The translations under genes and the position numbers were made by a program. From JAXGXJ01 sp963829545 (GTDB lineage Bacteria > Actinomycetota > Thermoleophilia > RBG-16-64-13), in the NCBI GenBank assembly GCA_963829545.1, contig CAWHIX010000011.1, positions 286,775 through 350,774 on the forward strand: a stretch of 64,000 nucleotides of DNA, written 5' to 3'. The notes beneath the pieces are model-generated. The model was not told where the DNA came from, ran no database searches, and saw only the letters and a program-made list of their open reading frames with translations. Positions 27,913 to 36,008 of this stretch are shown piece by piece (position 1 is the first letter of the stretch; each line of letters begins with the position of its first letter).

Positions 27913-29766
27913 GTGGGGACCTTGTCCGGCTACACGGGTACGATGCTGAGGGTCGATCTGACCGCGCGCACGATCAAGGAAGAGCCGACCGACCCGGATA
28001 CGGCCCGGGCCTTCATCGGAGGCGCAGGCTATGCGACGCGCGTCATCCACGACGAAGTGCCGGCCGACGCCGATCCGCTCGGCCCGGAGAACAAGCTGCT
28101 CTTCATGACGGGTCCCTGGACGGCGACTACGTTTCCCACCACGGCTCGGTACGAGGTGTGCACCAAGTCGCCCCTCACCAACATGTGGCTGGCCACCAGT
28201 TCGGCCGGTTGGTGGGCGCGCGACTTCAAGATGACCGGCTACGACGGCCTCATCGTGGAGGGCGTGGCCGACTCACCCGTCTACCTGTGGATAGAGGACG
28301 GTAAGGCAGAGATCCGGGACGCATCGGCGCTGTGGGGCCTTGATTCCGACCAGACACAGGAAGCCATCCGCAAGGAACTCGGCGACGAGAAGATAAAGGT
28401 CTCCTGTATCGGCCAAGCCGGCGAGATGCAGATCCCGCTGGCCTGCATCATGAACGACGAGCAGCGGGCGGCAGGTCGCGGCGGCTCGGGGGCCGTGATG
28501 GGCTCCAAGAAGCTCAAGGCAGTGGCGGTGCGGGGCACCAGACGCGTGGAGGTTGCCGACGAGGCCACCGTCAAGGATGCCGCTAAGGCGGTACGCGCTA
28601 TCCTCAAAGACCACCCGGTGGTGTCGCAGTTCACCCCCTACGGCACCGCCTCCCTCATGGAGACCGGCTGGGTCACAGGCGACGTACCGAACAAGAACTG
28701 GAGCGAGGGTCTGTGGCGGGAAGGCGCCGAGTCCCTGAACGGCCGGCGCATGGCCGAGACCATCCTCGTTCCTCATGCGGCCTGCCAGGGCTGCTTCATC
28801 CGTTGCGCGCGCTGGATCAAGATAGAAGATGGTCCCTTCGCCATGGAGGGCCCGGGACCGGAGTACGAGACGTTGGCCGCCTTCGGCACCATGGTCATGA
28901 ACGACAGCCTCGAAGCCGTCTGCTGGGCCAACGATCTCTGCAATCGCTACGGGGTGGACACCATCTCCACCGGTTCGGCCATCGCCTTCGCCATGGAAGC
29001 CTATCAGAGGGGCATCATCACGAAAGAGGATGCCGGCTGCGAGCTCACCTGGGGCAATGTCGACGCCATCATAGAGATGACCGAGCAGATCTGTACCGGT
29101 CGGGGCCTTGGAGCTCTGCTGGGCAAAGGGGTCAAGCGGGCCTCCGAGGAACTCGGCCAAGGGACTGAGGAGTATGCGGTCCACGTGAAGGGGATGGAGG
29201 TTCCCTACCACGACCCGCGCGCCTTTACCTCACTCGGTGTCAGCTATGCGACCGGTACCCGGGGTGCCTGTCACATGCACGGCAATACGCTGGGCCTGGA
29301 AGCAGGTGCTCCCCGACCCGACACCATCGCGCCCATGGGCCTGGACCGCTTCGACCAGAAGGGCAAAGGTCTCATGGCTGCCCTGTGCCAGGACAAGGCC
29401 TCGGTGGTCGACTCCCTGGTCCTCTGCATGATCACTGCCGACGGGATGATCTATCCGGACATAGCTCGCGTCCTGCAGGCCACCACCGGTGAGGCGTGGA
29501 CGCCCGAGCAGGTGGCTCAAGCCGGCGAGCGCATCACCAACCTGCAGCGTGTCTACAGCCTGAAGTGCGGCATCACCGGAGCCGACGACAAGCTCCCGAA
29601 GCGTCTTCTCCAGCCCACCGCCGAAGGCGGACAGGAGGGGCACGTGCCCGACATCGCCCTGCAGTTGCGCGAGTACTACGAGGTTCGTGGTTGGGACGAG
29701 AAGGGTCGTCCCACGAAGCAGAAGCTGGAAGAGCTGGGCCTGCTGGACATCGTCGGCGAGTTCTAG
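27913..29766 (+). CDS. Aldehyde:ferredoxin oxidoreductase family protein, AOR-2
   Basis: Intact 617-residue tungsten/molybdenum pterin oxidoreductase. Start is GTG 27913 behind AGGAAG; TTG 27922 behind GAGGTGGGG is an alternative. Domain 1 begins YTGTMLRVDLTARTIKEE, with CTKSPLTNMWLATSSAG. GSGAVMGSKKLKAVAVRG marks the pterin site. [4Fe-4S] ligands are CQGCFIRC and a distal Cys in SLVLCMIT. NRYGVDTISTGSAIAFAME is conserved in all three AORs here. It is followed immediately by a MoaD-like gene and an alcohol dehydrogenase. Substrate unknown; the regulator is probably the divergent LysR. Confidence 0.92.
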   Translation: MGTLSGYTGTMLRVDLTARTIKEEPTDPDTARAFIGGAGYATRVIHDEVPADADPLGPENKLLFMTGPWTATTFPTTARYEVCTKSPLTNMWLATSSAGWWARDFKMTGYDGLIVEGVADSPVYLWIEDGKAEIRDASALWGLDSDQTQEAIRKELGDEKIKVSCIGQAGEMQIPLACIMNDEQRAAGRGGSGAVMGSKKLKAVAVRGTRRVEVADEATVKDAAKAVRAILKDHPVVSQFTPYGTASLMETGWVTGDVPNKNWSEGLWREGAESLNGRRMAETILVPHAACQGCFIRCARWIKIEDGPFAMEGPGPEYETLAAFGTMVMNDSLEAVCWANDLCNRYGVDTISTGSAIAFAMEAYQRGIITKEDAGCELTWGNVDAIIEMTEQICTGRGLGALLGKGVKRASEELGQGTEEYAVHVKGMEVPYHDPRAFTSLGVSYATGTRGACHMHGNTLGLEAGAPRPDTIAPMGLDRFDQKGKGLMAALCQDKASVVDSLVLCMITADGMIYPDIARVLQATTGEAWTPEQVAQAGERITNLQRVYSLKCGITGADDKLPKRLLQPTAEGGQEGHVPDIALQLREYYEVRGWDEKGRPTKQKLEELGLLDIVGEF

Positions 29767-29782
29767 CGCCGGGGACCCATTC

Positions 29783-30076
29783 ATGGTGCCTGAGCAGGGA
29801 ATCCACGTGACGGTGACCTTCCTGGGCCTCTTGCGGGACCAGATGGGGGCCCCGCGGCTGGAACTCCGTCTGCCTCACGGTTCTCGCATGGAGGACCTGT
29901 TGCGGGCGCTGGTGCCGGAGGTGGAGGGCAGGCTTGGAGCCTGGGCCTGGGACAGCGAGACCCACTGTTTCACCTCTCGGGTTACGGTGGCGCGAGGGCC
30001 CTCGGCAGTCGACAAGGATGGTGAACTGGTCGAAGGGGAGGAGATCATCGTCTTTCCCCCCATGTCGGGGGGTTGA
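29783..30076 (+). CDS. MoaD/ThiS-family sulfur-carrier protein 1
   Basis: 97-residue beta-grasp protein ending FPPMSGG, with the C-terminal Gly-Gly that is adenylated and thiocarboxylated in MoaD/ThiS. The body shows VTVTFLGLLRDQMGAPRLEL and EGEEIIVFPP. ATG 29783 starts 16 bases after AOR-2. The placement implies a carrier used for the pterin cofactor of this AOR, as for MoaD-like genes beside other AORs. It is about 15-20 residues longer than standard MoaD because of an insert before the last strand. Confidence 0.87.
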   Translation: MVPEQGIHVTVTFLGLLRDQMGAPRLELRLPHGSRMEDLLRALVPEVEGRLGAWAWDSETHCFTSRVTVARGPSAVDKDGELVEGEEIIVFPPMSGG

Positions 30077-30133
30077 TAGGCAGACGTATGCCGCGCAGCA
30101 AGACAGCCACTGCAACGACTCAAGGAGGATGAC

Positions 30134-31228
30134 GTGAGCAAGAAAGCCATCGCAGCGGTGGTGCGTGTGCCGGAAGGCCCGTTCACGCTCGAGGAAGTCG
30201 AGTTGGGAGACCTCCATCCGGGCGAGGTCTACGTGAAGATCCAGGCCTCAGGCTTGTGTCACACCGACCTGAACATGCAGCACATGCTGCCCATGCCGGC
30301 CGTGGTCGGTCACGAGGGGGCCGGAGTAGTCGATGAGGTCGGCGCCGGTGTCGACTACGTCAAGCCCGGCGACAGGGTGATCGTCTCCTGGCCGGCCTGC
30401 GGCGTGTGCGACAACTGCGTCGAAGGCAAGAGGTACATCTGCGAGAACATGTTTCCCATGCTGTTCGGTGGCTGCCGGTTGGACGGCTCGCGTACGATCA
30501 AGCTTGGGGGCGAGGAGATCTCGGGCTGTTACTTCCAGCAGTCCTCCTTCGCCACCTACGCCGTCGCCCGCGCCGAGCAGTTGGTCAAGGTGGAGGACGA
30601 CACCCCCTGGGAGATCCTGGCTGCGCTTCCCTGTGGGGCCATGACGGGAGCCGGCTCGGTGATCAACGAACTGGCTGTGGGTCCCAAGGACAGCTTCCTC
30701 TCCCTGGGCGTGGGCGGTGTGGGTCAGGCTGCGGTCATGGCCGCTCATCTGGCCGGGGCGTATCCCATCATCGCCGTGGCCCGCAACCCCAAGCGCCTCG
30801 AGCTGGCCATGGAGCTGGGTGCCACGCACACGGTGAATGCCAAGACCGAGGACGTGGCCGCCCGCATCCTGCAGATCGCGCCCAAAGGGATCACACGCGT
30901 CCTCGACAGCTCTGGCGCCGTCAGTTCCTGGGTCACGGCGGCCGCCGTGCTCAAGGCAGGAGGGACGTTCGGCGTGGTGGCTGCGGCGGAGGCCGAGACT
31001 CTCGGCGGCAACCCGCACGCGTTTCTCTCCAAGGGCATCCGAGTGCAGTTCATCATGGCCGGCTCGGCAGTCCCCCGGCTCTTCCTGCCCAAGATGATCG
31101 AGTGGTATCGGCAGGGCCGCTTCCCGGTCGACAGGCTGGTCAAGACCTTCGCGTTCGCCGACATCAACGAGGCCGTGAAGGCGACCCAAGAGGGGACTGC
31201 CATCAAGCCCGTGGTGCTCATGGACTGA
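30134..31228 (+). CDS. Zinc-dependent alcohol dehydrogenase, MDR superfamily
   Basis: Intact 364-residue enzyme starting at GTG behind AGGAGG. Catalytic zinc ligands are in GLCHTDLNMQ and VVGHEGAGVV. The structural zinc motif is CGVCDNC with the fourth Cys in RYIC. NAD-binding loop SLGVGGVGQAAVMA. Compared with the AOR-1 paralogue it has an insertion around MLFGGCRLDGSRTIK, near the substrate site. Third gene of the AOR-2 operon: probably oxidises an alcohol to the aldehyde used by AOR-2, or reduces AOR-made aldehyde. Confidence 0.92.
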   Translation: MSKKAIAAVVRVPEGPFTLEEVELGDLHPGEVYVKIQASGLCHTDLNMQHMLPMPAVVGHEGAGVVDEVGAGVDYVKPGDRVIVSWPACGVCDNCVEGKRYICENMFPMLFGGCRLDGSRTIKLGGEEISGCYFQQSSFATYAVARAEQLVKVEDDTPWEILAALPCGAMTGAGSVINELAVGPKDSFLSLGVGGVGQAAVMAAHLAGAYPIIAVARNPKRLELAMELGATHTVNAKTEDVAARILQIAPKGITRVLDSSGAVSSWVTAAAVLKAGGTFGVVAAAEAETLGGNPHAFLSKGIRVQFIMAGSAVPRLFLPKMIEWYRQGRFPVDRLVKTFAFADINEAVKATQEGTAIKPVVLMD

Positions 31229-31264
31229 TCGCGGTCGAGCCGCTCATACCGAGCCGCTGTTACG

Positions 31265-31303
31265 GAGGCGGCCGCAGCCGGCAGAGCCGGCGGCGGCCGC
31301 CTC
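31265..31303 (+). terminator. Terminator after the AOR-2 operon
   Basis: An 11-bp outer stem (31265-31275 with 31293-31303) encloses a 6-bp inner stem (31277-31282 with 31286-31291) around AGA, with one A-G mismatch. Pyrimidine-rich CTCTTTGTG and later CTTTTG follow, which is as close to a T-run as terminators get in this window. Confidence 0.75.
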
Positions 31304-31327
31304 TCTTTGTGTGCGCCTTTTGTATCG

Positions 31328-31343
31328 TGGTATTGTGATACCA
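31328..31343. promoter_or_regulatory. TGGTAT-N4-ATACCA palindrome, GntR-like operator candidate
   Basis: Perfect 6-bp arms around TGTG in an AT-rich spot between the AOR-2 terminator and the cyclase gene. The TGGT...ACCA shape is typical of FadR/GntR-type operators. No GntR gene is in this window. Confidence 0.4.
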
Positions 31344-31430
31344 TTCAGACTCTGGCACAGGGTGCTGACCCCCGTCTCACGCAGCCGACTCAGCCGGGTG
31401 CCTTGAGGTGGGCGCACCTCGCGCCGGTGC

Positions 31431-31472
31431 GGGCTTGCCTAGCAAGGGGCTTGCGTAGCAAGGGGCTTGCGT
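31431..31472 (+). repeat. 16-bp tandem repeat with internal dyads in the cyclase leader
   Basis: AGCAAGGGGCTTGCGT occurs twice in a row (31441-31456, 31457-31472), preceded by a partial copy. Each unit contains GCAAG/CTTGC inverted arms, and the junctions also pair (CTTGC-GTA-GCAAG). A separate hairpin GAGGTG/CACCTC lies at 31405-31420. Could be a protein-binding site or a structured leader. Confidence 0.6.
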
Positions 31473-31521
31473 AATGCGAAGGTCGATCTGGCCTCCACGC
31501 CGACCTACAAGGAGAGTTGAT

Positions 31522-33123
31522 ATGGCAAATGTCGTCACCGACCCGTACTCAGGGCTGCAGTTCGTGGAACTGAGTCACATATGGGACCATGGTGTGCCCT
31601 CCTACCCGGGCGATCCCGACGTCCGCATGGTGCGTGGCGTCAAGCACTCTCAGCACGGAGTGTTGGCCTGGCGGATCACCACGGTTCTGAACACCGGGAC
31701 GCACATGAACGCTCCCCTGGCCCATATCCAGAAGGGCGCGGACCTCGCCTCCATCGATCCCAGCACGTTCTTCGGCAACGGCGTGATCCTCGACATCCCC
31801 AAGAAGAACTGGGAGAAGATCACCGCTGACGACATCAAAGCCGCTACCCCGGCCGTCGAAGCGGGCGATATCGTCGTCATCTGCACTGGCTGGAGCGCCA
31901 AGTACTCCGACGGTCTCGAGTATTTTGGCGAAGCTCCCGGCCTCACCAAAGACGCCGCCGAGTATCTCGTTCAGGCCGGCGCCAAGATGGTCGCTGTCGA
32001 CACCCCGTTCGTGGACTGTCCTTTGGCCACCTCCATGGGTCCCCAGCGTGGCGGCCCGCAGATGAAACGTCTGGCCGCCGAATATGCGAAGGCTACCGGC
32101 GGCGATGCCAAGAAGGACTATCCGGAGTGGAACATCGCGGCTCAGACCCTGCTCGGTGCGGGTATCCCCATCGTCAAGCAGGTCGGCGGCGACATCGACT
32201 CCGTCAAGGGCCGCCGCGCCACCCTCGGCGCCATCCCCTGGAAGTTCGAGCACGGCGAAGCATGTCCGGTCCGCATGATCGCGATCTTCGATCCCACCGG
32301 CAACGCCCGCCTCGAGGCCGGCAGCAAAGAAGGGCGCAAGGGCCTGACGGTGCACAGCCTGGGCCACACGTTCACGCAGTTCATGCCCGAGTGGCCGTCG
32401 TCCCCCAGCGTCAACATCGACATCGTGAAGTTCCACGCCCGTGACGGTGTCTACCAGACCCAGTGGGAAGGCATCATGCACCGCTGCACCCACATGGACG
32501 CCCCGCTCCACGTGACCGAATGCACTCCGACCATCAACGACTATCCGGTCTGGCGCATGTTCGGCACAGGTGTCGTGGTCGATGCCCCCAAGGAGAAGTG
32601 GGGCATTATCTCGGCTGAGGATCTGGAGAACTCCACTCCCAAGATCCAAGAGGGCGACATGGTCATGATCAACACCGGCTTCCACCGCAAATGGGCCGAT
32701 ACCGACGAGTACTTCGCCTACGGTCCAGGTGCCGACGCGACGGCCGCCCAGTGGGCCATCGATCACAAACTCAAGTGTGTGGGCTACGGCTGCCAGGCGA
32801 ACGACCACCCCATCGCCACCAAACTAGTGAATCACGGGCTTGGACCCACACATCCGCATCTCATCGAAGAGTGGAAGCAGGAGCACGCGGGCCAGGATCC
32901 GCTGGACGCCTTCCCCAACTGGGAACCGGCGCACAAGACCCTCATGGTCAGGGGCGGCATCCCGGGCATCGAGAACGTCGGCGGTGACCTGGACGCAGTC
33001 ACCGGTGAGCGCTGCACCCTCCTGGTCCTGCCCTGGCGTTGGCCGAGCGGGGACGGCTGCATCGTGCAGATCCTGGCCATCGTCGACCCGGAGCAGAAGT
33101 TCCGCTTCGCCCCCGGTCTGTAG
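31522..33123 (+). CDS. Tandem-domain cyclase family protein (kynurenine formamidase-like fold)
   Basis: 533-residue protein with two cyclase domains (about residues 10-270 and 280-533). ATG 31522 follows AAGGAGAG. Single-domain relatives hydrolyse formylkynurenine, cyclic ketones or amides using the metal motif HxGTHxDxPxH. Domain 2 keeps it (HRCTHMDAPLH, residues 320-330). Domain 1 has NTGTHMNAPLAH (57-68), with the first His and the Asp both replaced by Asn, so it may not hold the same metal centre. Both domains share LxxxIPIVKQVGGD-type endings. Fusion length is about twice the usual. Stands alone between terminators; substrate unknown. Confidence 0.87.
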   Translation: MANVVTDPYSGLQFVELSHIWDHGVPSYPGDPDVRMVRGVKHSQHGVLAWRITTVLNTGTHMNAPLAHIQKGADLASIDPSTFFGNGVILDIPKKNWEKITADDIKAATPAVEAGDIVVICTGWSAKYSDGLEYFGEAPGLTKDAAEYLVQAGAKMVAVDTPFVDCPLATSMGPQRGGPQMKRLAAEYAKATGGDAKKDYPEWNIAAQTLLGAGIPIVKQVGGDIDSVKGRRATLGAIPWKFEHGEACPVRMIAIFDPTGNARLEAGSKEGRKGLTVHSLGHTFTQFMPEWPSSPSVNIDIVKFHARDGVYQTQWEGIMHRCTHMDAPLHVTECTPTINDYPVWRMFGTGVVVDAPKEKWGIISAEDLENSTPKIQEGDMVMINTGFHRKWADTDEYFAYGPGADATAAQWAIDHKLKCVGYGCQANDHPIATKLVNHGLGPTHPHLIEEWKQEHAGQDPLDAFPNWEPAHKTLMVRGGIPGIENVGGDLDAVTGERCTLLVLPWRWPSGDGCIVQILAIVDPEQKFRFAPGL

Positions 33124-33143
33124 CAACCAGCACGGCGTGACCG

Positions 33144-33231
33144 ACCGGCGCTCGCGCCGGTGACGGGGCCGCCCGGCGACTCGAGGTAGACCCCACGACA
33201 ACGGTGGGAGTCTGGGTCGCCGGGCGGCCCC
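33144..33231 (+). terminator. Two successive hairpins after the cyclase gene
   Basis: First hairpin: 7-bp stem 33144-33150/33155-33161 with a CTCG loop. Second: perfect 16-bp stem 33165-33180/33216-33231 with an internally paired 35-base loop. No T-run after either. Confidence 0.65.
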
Positions 33232-33310
33232 GATTCGTTGGATTCCGGTCGGCCGCTTTCGGCACGCAATCCGGGGTAGACTGGAAGCACTTCTCTCCGA
33301 AAGGATGGCG

Positions 33311-33694
33311 ATGGCTGCTGACGCTGACGAACTCGCCCAATGGACCGGGCGAGACCTATTTGACGCAAATGGCCAAAGGATCGGCACGATCGTCGGTCTG
33401 GGCTTTCCCCGCCGCAAGTACGGCACATGGTGGCTACTGGTGGGTGACACCGGCGACAAAGACCTGCTCATACCGGCCGAACCGATCCGCTCTTCGCCCG
33501 AGCGGCTTGTGCTGCCCTACACCAAAGGGTACGTGGAGTTCGCCCCTGCGTTCGAGCAGGACCGCCCACTCTCAAAGGCAGACGAACGCCGACTGGGCCT
33601 CCACTACGGCTTCTGTGGTCGGATGCCGGGCAACGAGTGTCGCAACGGCTGTGGTCTGTGCATTGCGCACAAGCGGGTAGAGCGGCTCACGTAG
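33311..33694 (+). CDS. PRC-barrel-like protein with a Cys-rich C-terminus
   Basis: 127-residue cytoplasmic protein. ATG 33311 is preferred to 33305 for its spacing from GAAAGG. The N-terminal ~75 residues resemble a PRC barrel (GRDLFDANGQRIGTIVGL, then WWLLVGDTGDKDLLIP). The last 30 residues contain CGRMPGNECRNGCGLC (CX7CX3CX2C), a likely metal or cluster site that ordinary PRC barrels lack. No partner gene is adjacent. Role unknown. Confidence 0.65.
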   Translation: MAADADELAQWTGRDLFDANGQRIGTIVGLGFPRRKYGTWWLLVGDTGDKDLLIPAEPIRSSPERLVLPYTKGYVEFAPAFEQDRPLSKADERRLGLHYGFCGRMPGNECRNGCGLCIAHKRVERLT

Positions 33695-33753
33695 CCGAGG
33701 TCTCAGGGCGTCCCGATCTCGGCGGCGGACTCTCTGTCTAACACATGAAACGA

Positions 33754-33793
33754 AACGGGGGCGGAGCGGCCTTTCGGCCGCTCCGCCCCCGTT
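33754..33793. terminator. 18-bp hairpin with TTTC loop between convergent genes
   Basis: 33754-33771 pairs perfectly with 33776-33793 around a TTTC loop. It separates the PRC-barrel gene (+) from the PpiC foldase gene (-) and should terminate both. Confidence 0.8.
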
Positions 33794-33827
33794 CAGAGAC
33801 GTCCTCGTATGTAGGACTACTTGAGCT

Positions 33828-35024
33828 CTACGGCGCTGCGGTCGTGATGGTGGAGCCGGCCTGGGTGGTCGTGGTGGCTTCGCCCGCCGTGGTCGCAGGA
33901 GTGTTGGTGGTGGTGGCGCCGCCCGACGACGTCGTTTCTGTGGTCGCGGCCGTCGTGGTGGTGGTGGGCTCCATCCCCGCCTTGAAGATCACGCCCAGCT
34001 TGGCCCGTATCGAGTCGAGCCATTCCTGCCAGACCTCGCCCTTCTTCTCGTTGACGAGGTTGCTGGTGATATCTTCCTTCACCTCATCGAGGGTGTACTG
34101 CTTGGCCTCGGTTATCTCGGTGACCTGGATTATGTGATAGCCGTAGGAGGTCTTGATCGGCTGCGAGATCTCATCTTTGGCCAGAGAGAAGACGGACTCA
34201 TCGAACTCGGGCACCATCTGGCCCTTGGAGACCACGCCCAAGTCGCCGCCCACCTCTTTGCTGCCCGGGTCGTCGGAGTATTCAGCCGCGAGGGCCGTCC
34301 AGTCGCCGCCGTCTACCAGTTCTTGGCGGACCTCCTCGGCCTCGCTCAGGGCGTCTTCCCAATCGGCCTCGGTAGGCGCGGCAGTCGTCGTGGTGGTATC
34401 ACCGGCCGCGGTGGTAGAAGTCGTGGAGCTATCCTCTTCCGCGCTCGGCGAGAGAAGGATGTGGCGCGCCGTCCGCGTCTCCTCGACGAAGTAGTCGGCC
34501 TTGTTCTCCTCGTAGTAGGCGGCGATGTCGGCATCCGGCACGGTGGTGACGTCTTTGGTCACTTCCTCGTAGGCCTTCTGCAGAAGCATGGACTCCTTGT
34601 AGTTGACCTTGAGCTGTTCCACGGTCATGTTCTGCGCCTTGAGGGCCTCGTCGAACTGCGCCTGATCGCCCCCGAAGGACTGCTCCAGGATGCTGTCGAT
34701 CTCGGTCTGCACCTCTTCGTCGGTCACGGTGATGGCCAACTCCTCCGCGTTCTGCGTGACCACTTCGTAGGTGATCAGATAGTCGAGGACATCCTTGGTG
34801 AACTCCTTGTACCCCTCGGGGTCGGTGGCTTCATCGGGGATGGAGCCGGCATACTGGGCCTCGAAATCCGCCACGCGGGCGTCCAGCTGCTCTTGTGTTA
34901 CGTACACGTCTCCGACCTGGGCCACAGCGTTGTCGGGGAGCTCGCTGCCGCCGCACCCGGCGACCAGAGCGAAAAGCCCAAAGAGCATGAGCACAGAGAC
35001 GACAACCACGATTCTCTTTGTCAC
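33828..35024 (-). CDS. PpiC/SurA-type peptidyl-prolyl isomerase lipoprotein
   Basis: 398-residue extracytoplasmic foldase of the PrsA/SurA type. Lipoprotein signal ends LVAGCGG. A SurA-like chaperone region follows (VAQVGDVYVTQEQLDARV, KVNYKESMLLQKAYEEV). The rotamase domain begins ARHILLSP and resumes GGDLGVVSKGQMVPEF and SYGYHIIQV. Between the first strand and the rest of the rotamase lies a Thr/Ser/Ala insert (TTSTTAAGDTTTTTAAP). A second Thr-rich tail forms the last ~50 residues. Probably assists folding of secreted proteins at the outer face of the membrane. Confidence 0.9.
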   Translation of the reverse strand: MTKRIVVVVSVLMLFGLFALVAGCGGSELPDNAVAQVGDVYVTQEQLDARVADFEAQYAGSIPDEATDPEGYKEFTKDVLDYLITYEVVTQNAEELAITVTDEEVQTEIDSILEQSFGGDQAQFDEALKAQNMTVEQLKVNYKESMLLQKAYEEVTKDVTTVPDADIAAYYEENKADYFVEETRTARHILLSPSAEEDSSTTSTTAAGDTTTTTAAPTEADWEDALSEAEEVRQELVDGGDWTALAAEYSDDPGSKEVGGDLGVVSKGQMVPEFDESVFSLAKDEISQPIKTSYGYHIIQVTEITEAKQYTLDEVKEDITSNLVNEKKGEVWQEWLDSIRAKLGVIFKAGMEPTTTTTAATTETTSSGGATTTNTPATTAGEATTTTQAGSTITTAAP

Positions 35025-35129
35025 AAGAACCTCACTTGCTGTGTTTCCGAACGGCGTTGAGGGAGTATAGCCGCATCTACATAAGAATGGCGTAAGAAAC
35101 CCGGGATCATGCGCGCCCGCTGCGGCTGC

Positions 35130-35882
35130 CTATGCGACCTCGAACGGGGTGCCGTCCTCCGGGGGTGGGGTGGGTCGTGAGGCAGGCTGTCCTTTAAGGT
35201 AGAGCGTCAGGGCCTGCTTGAGTTCGACCACGACCGTCTGATTGGAGATGGTGGAGTAGAGCTCGTGGCTGACGCCGAATACGAGGGCTCCCCTGATGAC
35301 CGCGGCGAACATCCCATACGCCATGTAGATGGCCAGCACCGGATCCGGGTGACCGATCTCGTCGCTGTGGGGCAGCAGCAGCGACACCAGCACTTCCCGG
35401 CGCGCCCTGTTTACCTGCTCACCCCGGCTGCGGAGGACGGGATCGAACACGGACGACATCATGAAGGCCCGGGATAGCTCGCGCTCCCCCATCACGTGTT
35501 CCACCAGCAGGTCGACCGCCCGTTCGACGGCGTCCGAGAGGCTCTTCTGGGGCCTGACCTCCACAACCAGTTGTTCGAGGAGGAGCGGCTCGACCCTGTC
35601 GTGGAAGCGGCTCTGCACGGCGTGAAGCAGGGCGTTTCGATCAGGGAAGCGGGCGTAGAAGGCACCTACGGAAAGTCCGGCCCTGCCTACGACGTTGGCG
35701 ATCGTCAGCGATCCGATGCCCTCCGCCCTGATCTGCTCCTCTGCGGCATCCAACAGCCGCTCGAGAGACTCCTTGCTGCGCTTCTGCTGCGGCACTCGGT
35801 ACGGGGTAGTGTGTTCGTTCATGGGCTTAAGTATAGATGCCTGCGGCGAAGAATCGGGGCCGTTTCCCGAATCTCTCCTCAT
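35130..35882 (-). CDS. TetR-family transcriptional regulator
   Basis: 250 residues from the first ATG (35882); MNEHTTPYR at 35822 is an alternative start. Helix-turn-helix: SLTIANVVGRAGLSVGAFYARF. C-terminal domain with VDLLVEHVMGERELSRAFMM and AIYMAYGMFAAVIRGALVFG. Divergent from the solute-binding protein/AOR-3 operon. Two 19-bp palindromic repeats in the intergenic region are its likely operators. Nothing in the sequence identifies the inducer. Confidence 0.88.
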   Translation of the reverse strand: MRRDSGNGPDSSPQASILKPMNEHTTPYRVPQQKRSKESLERLLDAAEEQIRAEGIGSLTIANVVGRAGLSVGAFYARFPDRNALLHAVQSRFHDRVEPLLLEQLVVEVRPQKSLSDAVERAVDLLVEHVMGERELSRAFMMSSVFDPVLRSRGEQVNRARREVLVSLLLPHSDEIGHPDPVLAIYMAYGMFAAVIRGALVFGVSHELYSTISNQTVVVELKQALTLYLKGQPASRPTPPPEDGTPFEVA

Positions 35883-35885
35883 ATC

Positions 35886-35946
35886 TTGACCTCAGAGTAA
35901 AGAATCTATACTCTGATTAGAGATAGCGAGTAAAGAATCTGAACTC
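35886..35946 (+). promoter_or_regulatory. Promoter with two 19-bp palindromic operators for the TetR regulator
   Basis: GAGTAAAGAATCTATACTC (35895-35913) and GAGTAAAGAATCTGAACTC (35928-35946) agree at 17 of 19 bases, each with GAGT/ACTC arms, and start 33 bases (about three helical turns) apart. TTGACC at 35886-35891 and TACTCT at 35909-35914 are 17 bases apart, so the first operator covers the promoter spacer. Placed between tetR and the solute-binding protein gene. Confidence 0.65.
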
Positions 35947-36008
35947 GCATTGTAAGGGGCTCGGGATCGACCGCGAGCACAAACGACTCTGATTACCAGG
36001 GAGAGGGA

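Noticed and set aside
31431..31472. Short CRISPR array before the cyclase gene
   Set aside because: Units are only 16 bases and directly adjacent with no spacers, and there are no cas genes in the window.
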